DNA of 14,177 bases from Acidobacteriaceae bacterium (lineage in GTDB: Bacteria > Acidobacteriota > Terriglobia > Terriglobales > Acidobacteriaceae), in the NCBI GenBank assembly GCA_003154055.1, contig PMCH01000116.1, positions 19,846-34,022 of the forward strand. Reading direction: 5' to 3'. The stretch's first letter is position 1; every line of letters starts with the position of its first letter. The notes under the pieces were generated by a model, which did no database searches, was not told where the DNA came from, and was given only the letters and a program-made list of their open reading frames with translations. This document shows, in pieces, positions 1 through 6,402 of this stretch. The translations under genes were made by a program, and so were the position numbers.

Positions 1-2275
1 TGGCATGAAGCTTTTCTTGCTTGTCTTCGGCGGCGTCGAGGCGAACCTCGCAGAGTTCCGTGATCAGATTCCCGGCCCACCGATAAATGTTGTGTTCCTT
101 GATGACCTTGCGCATGCGCTGCACGCGCAACTGCTTCTCTTCCGGCTCCATCTCCAGGGCCACCCGGATGGCGTCGGCGGTCTGGTCGATGTCATACGGG
201 TTCACCAGCAGCGCATCGCGCAGTTCGCGGGCCGCCCCGGTGAACTGGCTCAGGATCAGCACGCCGCGTTCGTCCTGGCGCGCGGCCAGAAATTCTTTCG
301 CCACCAGGTTCATGCCGTCATGCAGCGACGTCACCAGACAAAGATCGGCGGCTCGATAGTACGGAGTGATCTCCTGGTGACTGTGCTGCCGTTTCAGAAA
401 GACGATGGGCTTCCACTTGCCGGATTGGAAGCGCCAGTTAATCCGTTCCGTCTCGGCTTCCACTTCCGCAAGCAGGTCGTGATAGCGCTTGATGTGAGTG
501 CGGCTGGGAGCGCCAATCTGCACGAACGTGAATTTCCCCTGGTAGCTGGGCGACTTCTCCAGGAACCGTTCAATTGCCAAGAATCGTTCCAGGATCCCTT
601 TTGTGTAGTCCACCCGGTCCACGCCGATCCCGAGATAGGTGGCCTCCACGCCCAGGGCGCGCAAGAGAGCCGCGCGTTCGAGGTAGGCCGAGCCATCGGC
701 CGGGTTCTCTGTGGAGTCATCTTCCGTCAGATCCACGCTGATGGGAAAAGGCCGGACCATGGTGCGGTGATCGCGGCGCAGAACGGAAAAGTGTTCCCAA
801 TCCACGCGTGACTCGACCACGCGGTCCACCGTCTGAAGGAAATTGTTGCAGTGCGACTGAATGTGAAACCCGATGAGATCGGCTCCCAACAGGCCATCCA
901 CCAGTTGACGCTGCCAGGGACAAATGCCAAAGGCTTCCGTGTTGGGCCACGGGATGTGCCAGAAGATGGCTACGCGGGCATCCGGTCTTTGCTCTTTGAT
1001 CAGCCGCGGCAACAATGCGAAGTGGTAGTCCTGGACCAGAATCACGGGCTTGGGGGTATCTTTAATCTCCTGAAGCACAGCATCGGTGAATTTCCGGTTG
1101 ACTTCCTCATAGTGCTGCCAATCCTGGGCCCGAAAAATCGGGCGCGTGTGCGCAATGTGGCAGAGCGGCCAGAGGCCCTCGTTGGCAAAGCCGTAGTAGT
1201 AACCCTCTTCCTCTTCCTTGCTCAACCAGACCCGGCGCAAAGTGTAGCGGGGATCGTCGGGAGGGACGCGCAGACGATCATTGGCGTCCACGGATTCCAT
1301 GTCGGCGTCGCCGCTGCCGTGCGCTATCCAGGTGCCATCGCAGGCGTTGAGAACTGGTTCGAGCGCCGTCACCAGGCCGCTGGGAGGAACAACGGCATCG
1401 ATCGATTTCCCGTTTCGCTGATGCATGTACGGCTCGCGATTGGAAACGACGAAGAGCCGGCTGCCATCGAGCCGGTTGCGAACCTGCACGGAGAGCCGGT
1501 CGGCGGTCCACATGGATTCAGCGGCCTCTCGCAGGCGAGCTTCACTTTCGGCAGCGCTGCGGGCCTGGTTGAGGCTCGCGGCCATGGTTGCGACTTCTCG
1601 CGCCAAAGGCCGGAACAGGTCGAGGTCGGGCATTTCCTGGCGCGAGGAGATTTTTCCCGTCCGGAGAGCACGCATCCATTGCGCGGCGCGGGCGATGGGT
1701 CCGGTGATACTCCAACGCACGATCAGCAGCGTGATGAGGACGATGAGGAAGACCTGGGCCAAAACGCGTACAAACGTCTCCCGCCACACGCGGAGGCTCT
1801 CCGCACGGATGTAACTCACGTCGTGGATAACGGCGAGTCCACCGATCAACTCATCCTTGCGCTCCAGCGGCAAGGCCTGGATATGGACCGCGGTCTGGCC
1901 AAGGCGAACGAATTCACTCTGTTCGTGATCCTCCGCGAGGGCTTTGGTCAGCGCGTGCGGACTGGTGGTGAGTGCCTTCTCCAATTCTGGAGTTATCGCT
2001 ACCAGGCTGCCCTGCCGGTCATAGATGGCGACGCCCAGCAGGTGCTCCCGATTGCCAAAGCGCTGCACCAGTCGCTGCAACTCGTGATCCGGCTTGCCTT
2101 CCCACGATTTCTCGACGTTGCTGGCGATACTTTCTCCGAGCACCTCTGCCCGGCGCTCCACTTCACTGCGCAGACCGCGCTTCTCTCCCACAACCTGGTA
2201 GTACGAGAAACCGAGAGAGACCAGCGTGACCCCGAGAATCAGCGACACAATGAGCCGAGCGCTTAGCAATCGCAT
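1..2275 (-). CDS. otsA: Membrane sensor (HAMP-like) fused to trehalose-6-phosphate synthase (GT20), C-terminus off edge
   Basis: The enzyme makes trehalose 6-phosphate from a nucleotide sugar (usually UDP-glucose) and glucose 6-phosphate. 758 residues are visible, with no stop before the left edge. The ATG at 2275 has AGGAGG (2284-2289) 8 nt upstream. Residues 6-26 form a first membrane segment, about 27-168 an extracytoplasmic region, about 170-188 a second membrane segment, and about 189-245 a HAMP-like linker with a heptad-type helix. The GT20 domain starts near 272. GT20 landmarks are present: SNR at 278-280, QDYH at 415-418, FWHIPWP at 438-444, DRVDYTKG at 553-560, and DGMNLVAKE at 653-661; R280, D416, H440, R554, K559 and D653 match known active-site positions. 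E. coli OtsA is only about 470 residues and lacks the sensor. A trehalose-phosphatase domain is not visible and may lie beyond the edge. Synthase identity is very sure; control by the sensor is inference. Confidence 0.93.
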   Translation of the reverse strand, partial: MRLLSARLIVSLILGVTLVSLGFSYYQVVGEKRGLRSEVERRAEVLGESIASNVEKSWEGKPDHELQRLVQRFGNREHLLGVAIYDRQGSLVAITPELEKALTTSPHALTKALAEDHEQSEFVRLGQTAVHIQALPLERKDELIGGLAVIHDVSYIRAESLRVWRETFVRVLAQVFLIVLITLLIVRWSITGPIARAAQWMRALRTGKISSRQEMPDLDLFRPLAREVATMAASLNQARSAAESEARLREAAESMWTADRLSVQVRNRLDGSRLFVVSNREPYMHQRNGKSIDAVVPPSGLVTALEPVLNACDGTWIAHGSGDADMESVDANDRLRVPPDDPRYTLRRVWLSKEEEEGYYYGFANEGLWPLCHIAHTRPIFRAQDWQHYEEVNRKFTDAVLQEIKDTPKPVILVQDYHFALLPRLIKEQRPDARVAIFWHIPWPNTEAFGICPWQRQLVDGLLGADLIGFHIQSHCNNFLQTVDRVVESRVDWEHFSVLRRDHRTMVRPFPISVDLTEDDSTENPADGSAYLERAALLRALGVEATYLGIGVDRVDYTKGILERFLAIERFLEKSPSYQGKFTFVQIGAPSRTHIKRYHDLLAEVEAETERINWRFQSGKWKPIVFLKRQHSHQEITPYYRAADLCLVTSLHDGMNLVAKEFLAARQDERGVLILSQFTGAARELRDALLVNPYDIDQTADAIRVALEMEPEEKQLRVQRMRKVIKEHNIYRWAGNLITELCEVRLDAAEDKQEKLHA

Positions 2276-2366
2276 ACTATGGGCCTCCTGCCGTGAACCT
2301 CGGGCGAGCCTGAGTGCTGATGAAGTACAGCCGCGAGCGGTTGTCTCTGAATGAAAAGGAAAGGAA

Positions 2367-2392
2367 AAGGGGCGGAGATTCCGACGCCCCTT
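2367..2392 (-). terminator. Rho-independent terminator of the DUF5818-like gene
   Basis: Read on the minus strand, AAGGGGCG and CGCCCCTT form a perfect 8-bp stem around a 10-nt loop, followed by a pyrimidine-rich TTCCTTTCC tail. It begins 19 bp past the stop codon of the small exported protein and would separate that gene from the downstream otsA gene. Confidence 0.75.
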
Positions 2393-2410
2393 AATCCTAT
2401 ACGAAAACAA

Positions 2411-2776
2411 CTAGACAGGCTCGATGGCACTCACGCGAATTACATCGCTGGCGCCGTCCAAAACCCCGGTCACCTTTACCATCTTGTTGACGAAGGTCTG
2501 CGCCTTCTGCTGATCGTCCAGTTGGTAAATTGTCTTGCTGGCTGAATCAGTCAGAACCAGCTTGCCGCCGGACTTTACGATCTTGCCGGTGAAGGTTTTA
2601 GCCTCGGTAGCAGCGTTTTGATCTGCCTGGGGCGGTGCCGGCTGCTCTTGCGCTGCAGCGGTGGAAGGAGAATTCGGCGTCTGCTGCGCGCTTGCGGCCT
2701 GTCCGAGCAGACACAGACCGAACGTGATTGCAAACACCTGCAAAATACTGAGTAGTGCCACTTGAGTTTTTTTCAT
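2411..2776 (-). CDS. Small exported protein, DUF5818-like
   Basis: 121 residues from the ATG at 2776, preceded by AGGAG (2782-2786) 5 nt upstream. The frame is open farther upstream to 3031, but the signal peptide right after this ATG fixes the start. Residues 1-28 are a signal peptide: MKKTQ, a hydrophobic core, then likely cleavage after QAASA. A Pro/Gln/Ala-rich linker (about 29-58) follows. Then comes a compact domain starting KTFTGKIVKSGGK, continuing with a TIYQLDDQQKAQTF stretch and KMVKVTGVLD, and ending in VSAIEPV. That pattern (GkIvk.ggk..L.d, YqLDdq.ka..f.gk.VkvtG.ld) fits the DUF5818 domain common in Acidobacteriota, which looks like a small beta-barrel. Its molecular role is unknown. 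It is probably periplasmic or secreted and is transcribed alone, with its own terminator. The family assignment is from memory of the motif, not a search. Confidence 0.8.
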   Translation of the reverse strand: MKKTQVALLSILQVFAITFGLCLLGQAASAQQTPNSPSTAAAQEQPAPPQADQNAATEAKTFTGKIVKSGGKLVLTDSASKTIYQLDDQQKAQTFVNKMVKVTGVLDGASDVIRVSAIEPV

Positions 2777-3259
2777 AGCAACTCCTGGGGAGGGATTTGT
2801 CTGTCTTTCTGGACAGAGCAACTCCCCTGCCAAAGGGAAGACTGGCGGCGTATGTCGTTGATATGCCGCTGGCCGCTCGCAGTAACGGGAATGCGCGCAA
2901 GGTAAAGTTGGCCGACGGGTAGAAAATTGTGCCCCATCGGTTGCTAGCACTCCCTTGGCAGGCCGGGTGCCCCGAACCGCATAAAGATTTCTAATGGTGA
3001 AAATAAGTAATTTCGCCTTCCGTAAGGACATCCCACCGACTACTGTTGTACGGACCCTTCAGTGGAGTGAGGAGTCAGCATCTCTCAATGGGAAAGGTCC
3101 GTCTCCGCTTCGAGCGCGGTGAATCCTATCTTCAAGGATGCTCAAGGGAATACACTTGCGTCGGGGCCGCTGGAGGGTAACGCGCACCAGTTGCTCAACC
3201 AATTCGCAGGCGTAGTGATTGCATGGGTGCCGGGACGGGCAGTCACGAAACGGACGACA
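2777..3259. other. Intergenic region between divergent DUF5818-like and PII genes
   Basis: About 480 bp without a convincing gene. Contents seen: a 6-bp hairpin TCTGTC/GACAGA (2800-2817) in the leader of the minus-strand gene; two copies of AGCAACTCC (2778-2786 and 2817-2825), one being the Shine-Dalgarno region; an AT-rich patch around 2980-3012 that could hold a minus-strand promoter, though no consensus boxes are clear; an inverted repeat ACGGACC/GGTCCGT (3050-3056 and 3096-3102, 39-nt loop); and the sigma-54-like element described separately. A 30-codon ATG frame at 3088-3180 and an in-frame GTG extension of the PII gene from 3119 look fortuitous. Confidence 0.6.
3208..3223 (+). promoter_or_regulatory. 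Sigma-54 (RpoN)-type -24/-12 promoter candidate for glnB-glnD
   Basis: AGGCGTAGTGATTGCA matches the 16-nt consensus TGGCACGNNNNTTGCW at the essential places: GG of the -24 box (3209-3210), GC of the -12 box (3221-3222), exact 10-nt spacing between them, and a full TTGCA. Transcription would start near 3234, about 26 nt before the PII ATG. Sigma-54 control of PII genes is well established in other bacteria. A GCACC half-site (3184-3188) lies just upstream, but no full NtrC palindrome is obvious. Confidence 0.5.
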
Positions 3260-3598
3260 ATGACAAAAGTCGAAGCGATCATTCAGGTCTCAACGTTGGA
3301 TGCCGTAAAGGACGCTCTGCACGAGGTGGGTGTCGAGGGCATGACGGTTTACGAAGCCAGAGGACATGGCCGGCAGAAGGGGCACACGGAGTTTTATCGC
3401 GGACGCGAGTATACGGTGGACTTGATCCCCAAGGTAAAACTTGAGATCGTGCTGGCCGATGACATGGTGGAGAAAGCTGTTCAGGCGATCGTCAAATCGG
3501 CGCGCACGGGCAAGATTGGCGACGGCAAGATTTTCCTCTCGCGAATTGACGACGCAATCCGGATTCGCAACGAGGAACGTGGTGGCAGCGCTCTCTAG
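3260..3598 (+). CDS. glnB: Nitrogen regulatory protein PII (GlnB/GlnK family)
   Basis: 112 residues, the normal PII length. It is a trimeric cytoplasmic signal protein that binds ATP/ADP and 2-oxoglutarate and controls glutamine synthetase modification, NtrB or the ammonium channel. The N-terminus MTKVEAII is the usual PII start. The T-loop carries GRQKGHTE (37-44) followed by YRGREY, so the uridylylation target Tyr51 is present. The C-terminal signature TGKIGDGKIF and the IRIRNEE tail are intact. The ATG at 3260 is chosen on homology; the open frame extends upstream to a GTG at 3119 but that part is not PII-like and overlaps the promoter candidate. The Shine-Dalgarno is weak (GGAC near 3252). 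glnD begins 92 bp downstream on the same strand, so the modifier and its substrate are likely co-transcribed. Neither amtB nor glnA is in the window, so GlnB versus GlnK cannot be decided. Confidence 0.97.
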   Translation: MTKVEAIIQVSTLDAVKDALHEVGVEGMTVYEARGHGRQKGHTEFYRGREYTVDLIPKVKLEIVLADDMVEKAVQAIVKSARTGKIGDGKIFLSRIDDAIRIRNEERGGSAL

Positions 3599-3642
3599 GC
3601 GCATCGCCGCGAACATGGCTTTGGAAACAGCGGAGATCGACC

Positions 3643-3679
3643 TCCCTCCTCCGCCAGAAATATTTCGCGGTCGGAGGGA
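3643..3679 (+). promoter_or_regulatory. Hairpin covering the glnD Shine-Dalgarno
   Basis: TCCCTCC (3643-3649) is the exact complement of GGAGGGA (3673-3679), which contains the only good ribosome-binding sequence for glnD. Inside, CCGC (3651-3654) pairs with GCGG (3667-3670), separated from the outer stem by a 1x2 internal loop, and a 12-nt AU-rich loop closes it. No T-run follows, so it is unlikely to be a terminator. It could lower glnD translation relative to the PII gene. The function is inference. Confidence 0.45.
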
Positions 3680-3690
3680 CCGTCATCGGA

Positions 3691-6285
3691 ATGAACACCG
3701 TGGCCATCGCCAGTAGCAAATTGCGGGATCTGTACGCCAGGGAATCCGCGAGTATTGAGCAGGAATTTTCCGTGACCGGCGAGGGCAGCGTCGCTGTCGC
3801 CCGGCGAACCTCAGTTGTCGATACCATCTTGCTGCGCCTTTGGAATGAGGCCATCTCTCCTGACCCGGAAGGGCCCAAGAACTTTGCGCTGGTCGCCACC
3901 GGCGGATTTGGCCGAGGCTGGCTGTTTCCCCACTCTGATATTGATCTGCTGTTCCTGCACGCCGGCAGTGGCTCTGAAAACGACTTCAAGGACTCCATCC
4001 GCCGTTTTTCCCAGGAATTGTGGGACCTGAAGCTGAAACTCAGCCCGGCCACGCGCACCTTGGCCGAGTGCGAGCGTTTTGATCCCAACAACGTCGAATT
4101 TGCCATCTCACTGCTGGATTGCCGGTACCTGGCTGGTAATCGCGATCTGTTCGCACGACTGCGCGAGAAAGTCGTTCCCCGCCTGGTGGCGCGCGAGTGC
4201 AAGAACCTGATCCAGAACCTGGGCGAGATTACGCGGGGGCGCCATCACAAATTCGGCAACACCGTCTTCCATCTTGAGCCGAACGTGAAGGACGGACCCG
4301 GCGGGCTGCGCGATTACAACGTCGCATACTGGCTGGCGTTGATCTCGGCCATGGAGAAGTTGCGGACGTGGCCGGACCCGAAAACTCTGTTGCCGGTTTC
4401 CTCGCGCAGGCCGCTCGAAGACGCATTGGATTTTCAGATGTCGGTGCGATGCTTCCTCCACTTCCGGCACGGCCGTCACGACAATAATTTGAGTTGGGAG
4501 GCGCAAGATGAAGCGGCCGCCAGGAAGATCGGTGCTTCCGATGCCGAGGTCGCGACCGCTGCGGACTGGATGCGGCTCTATTTTGGGCATGCGCGGGCCG
4601 TGCACCGCGTTTGCACGCAGCTATTGGAGGAGATCCCGGCGGCGTGGTCGTCCTTGTCCCGCCAATTGCAGAATTGGAAATCGCGGGTCTCAACCCCGGA
4701 CTTTTCCGTCGTGGATGGACTCGTGTTCCTGCAACAGCCCGGCACCTTGGAGAATCCAGAGATGCTGCTGCGGCTGTTTCACTTCATAGCGGAACAAGGC
4801 GTGAAGCTCAGCACAACCACGGAGTACAAGATTGAACAGGCACTTCCGTCGCTGGCGGCAACCCCGCCGCGCGGTGCCGAGCTATGGCTCTACTTGCAGG
4901 AAACGCTGGTGCAGCCGCACGCAGCCGACGCGCTGCGAGCCATGAATGCGCTTCGCTTGTTGCCGCTCCTGTTGCCGGAACTCAAGGGGATCGAAGCCCT
5001 GGTGGTTCGGGATTTCTACCACCGGTTCACGGTGGACGAGCACTCTTTCCTGGCCATCGAGCACCTGCACCGGCTGAAAGAGTCCAAGTCAGAGTGGGAC
5101 AAGCGATTCGCCGAGTTACTGGGTGAACTCGAACAGCCAGAACTGCTGTACCTGGCGTTGCTGCTCCACGATTCCGGCAAGGCGTTACCGGGAGACAATC
5201 ACGTCGAAGGCAGCCTGGAACTGACCGACACTTGTGCTGAGCGCCTGGACCTCGATCCGGCGGATCGCGAAACCCTGAGGTATCTGGTGGGAAGCCACCT
5301 GGAGATGTCGACGGCGATGAGGCGGGATGTGTTTGACCCGGCGAACGTGAAGTCGTTTGCGGAAAAAGTCGGAGCGCCGGAACGATTGAAGATGCTGTGC
5401 CTGCTGACCTTCGCCGACATCAAGGCGGTTAATCCGGAGGCCATGACGCCCTGGAAGGCGGACAGCCTCTGGCAACTGTACATTGCGTCCACCAACTATC
5501 TGAGCCGGAGCGCTGACGAGCGCGTGCACACGGAAGAGCACAGCTCAAACCTGGCACATCTCCGGTCACTCGCTCCGGTGGCCGGGAAGAAGATCAACAA
5601 CTTTCTGGAAGGCTTGCCGCAGCGTTATCTGCGCATCCACGGAGCCAGCGATGTGCTGATGCATGCGGAGATGGCGGCGCAACTGGGCCAGGAACCAATC
5701 CAGTTGAGCCTGAAGCAGGTGCGTCACTGGTATGAACTGGCGTTGATTACCACCGACCGTCCGTTCCTGTTCGCCTCGGTGTCGGGAGCGCTGGCCGCGT
5801 GGGGAATGAACATCGTCAAGGCGAACGCGTTTTCGAATGGCGCCGGAGTGGTTGTCGATACGTTTTATTTCACCGATCGCTTCCGGACGCTGGAGTTGAA
5901 TCTGCCGGAGTGGGAACGTCTGAAAAAGAGCATTGTTGAAGTGATTGGTGGGAAGGCTGACGTTGCGCGCATGCTGCAGGACCGGCTCAGATCGGAAAAG
6001 CTCAGCGGCACCAAAGTCAAGATCTCAACCCAAATCGAGTTCGACGACGATTGCTCCGCCCACAGCACCTTGGTGCAGGTCCTGACCCAGGACCGGCCGG
6101 GACTTCTCTACAAGATGTGCTCCCAGATCTCAAGACAGGAATGCAATATCGAGATCGCCTTGATCGAGACCGAGGGGCAGATGGCAATCGACGTCCTCTA
6201 TCTCACGTCTGGCGGGGTGAAGCTGAGCCCGGACCGCCAAGCCGAATTGAGCCGCGCGCTCCGGGAAGAACTCGACACAAAGTAA
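3691..6285 (+). CDS. glnD: Bifunctional PII uridylyltransferase / uridylyl-removing enzyme GlnD
   Basis: 864 residues (E. coli GlnD is 890). This cytoplasmic glutamine sensor uridylylates PII at low glutamine and removes UMP at high glutamine. Domains in order: a nucleotidyltransferase with GGFGRGWLFPHSDIDLL (71-87), including metal-binding D83 and D85; the central GlnD/PII-UTase helical region, with FHLEPNVKDGPGGLRD (about 191-206) as its signature; an HD phosphohydrolase with H493-D494 and a downstream GDNH; and two C-terminal ACT domains starting near D689 (TTDRPFLFA) and D801 (TQDRPGLLY). All key residues appear present, so both activities are expected. ATG 3691 is the only plausible start. 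GGAGGG (3673-3678) lies 12 nt upstream, which is rather far, and sits within the hairpin at 3643-3679. It follows the PII gene in a probable operon. Confidence 0.97.
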   Translation: MNTVAIASSKLRDLYARESASIEQEFSVTGEGSVAVARRTSVVDTILLRLWNEAISPDPEGPKNFALVATGGFGRGWLFPHSDIDLLFLHAGSGSENDFKDSIRRFSQELWDLKLKLSPATRTLAECERFDPNNVEFAISLLDCRYLAGNRDLFARLREKVVPRLVARECKNLIQNLGEITRGRHHKFGNTVFHLEPNVKDGPGGLRDYNVAYWLALISAMEKLRTWPDPKTLLPVSSRRPLEDALDFQMSVRCFLHFRHGRHDNNLSWEAQDEAAARKIGASDAEVATAADWMRLYFGHARAVHRVCTQLLEEIPAAWSSLSRQLQNWKSRVSTPDFSVVDGLVFLQQPGTLENPEMLLRLFHFIAEQGVKLSTTTEYKIEQALPSLAATPPRGAELWLYLQETLVQPHAADALRAMNALRLLPLLLPELKGIEALVVRDFYHRFTVDEHSFLAIEHLHRLKESKSEWDKRFAELLGELEQPELLYLALLLHDSGKALPGDNHVEGSLELTDTCAERLDLDPADRETLRYLVGSHLEMSTAMRRDVFDPANVKSFAEKVGAPERLKMLCLLTFADIKAVNPEAMTPWKADSLWQLYIASTNYLSRSADERVHTEEHSSNLAHLRSLAPVAGKKINNFLEGLPQRYLRIHGASDVLMHAEMAAQLGQEPIQLSLKQVRHWYELALITTDRPFLFASVSGALAAWGMNIVKANAFSNGAGVVVDTFYFTDRFRTLELNLPEWERLKKSIVEVIGGKADVARMLQDRLRSEKLSGTKVKISTQIEFDDDCSAHSTLVQVLTQDRPGLLYKMCSQISRQECNIEIALIETEGQMAIDVLYLTSGGVKLSPDRQAELSRALREELDTK

Positions 6286-6350
6286 ACGCCCATTGACGGC
6301 AACGGGGCACGGCCAGTTCAGAGTTGGCAGATTCTGCGCGCCACGCGCAC

Positions 6351-6383
6351 AAAAAGCCCCGCTCTCTGCGAGCGAGGCTCTTT
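6351..6383 (-). terminator. Strong rho-independent terminator of the DUF6600 gene
   Basis: On the minus strand AAAGAGCCTCGCTC pairs with GAGCGGGGCTTTTT to give a 14-bp stem (two G-T pairs) with a 5-nt loop. The stem's 3' arm ends in a T-run. It begins 19 bp past the TAG of the minus-strand gene. It also lies 65 bp past the glnD stop and could weakly stop plus-strand transcripts, whose stem ends in CTCTTT. Confidence 0.85.
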
Positions 6384-6402
6384 GCTGACCCTTTGTCCAA
6401 GC

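Noticed and set aside
851..2266. 471-codon open frame on the plus strand opposite the trehalose synthase gene (and another at 5-811)
   Set aside because: The minus-strand frame encodes an unmistakable GT20 enzyme throughout; the plus-strand product has no recognisable motif and is the usual antisense shadow in GC-rich DNA.
2777..3031. Upstream extension of the DUF5818-like gene to 3031
   Set aside because: The signal peptide and a proper Shine-Dalgarno at 2776 mark the real start; the extension is not hydrophobic or family-like.
3088..3180. 30-codon ATG frame in the leader before the PII gene, with GAGGAG upstream
   Set aside because: The spacing is long (13 nt), the peptide resembles nothing known, and the promoter candidate lies downstream of it.
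3119..3259. GTG-started N-terminal extension of the PII protein (47 extra residues)
   Set aside because: PII proteins start at the MTKVEAII position; the extension has no PII character and overlaps the sigma-54-like promoter.
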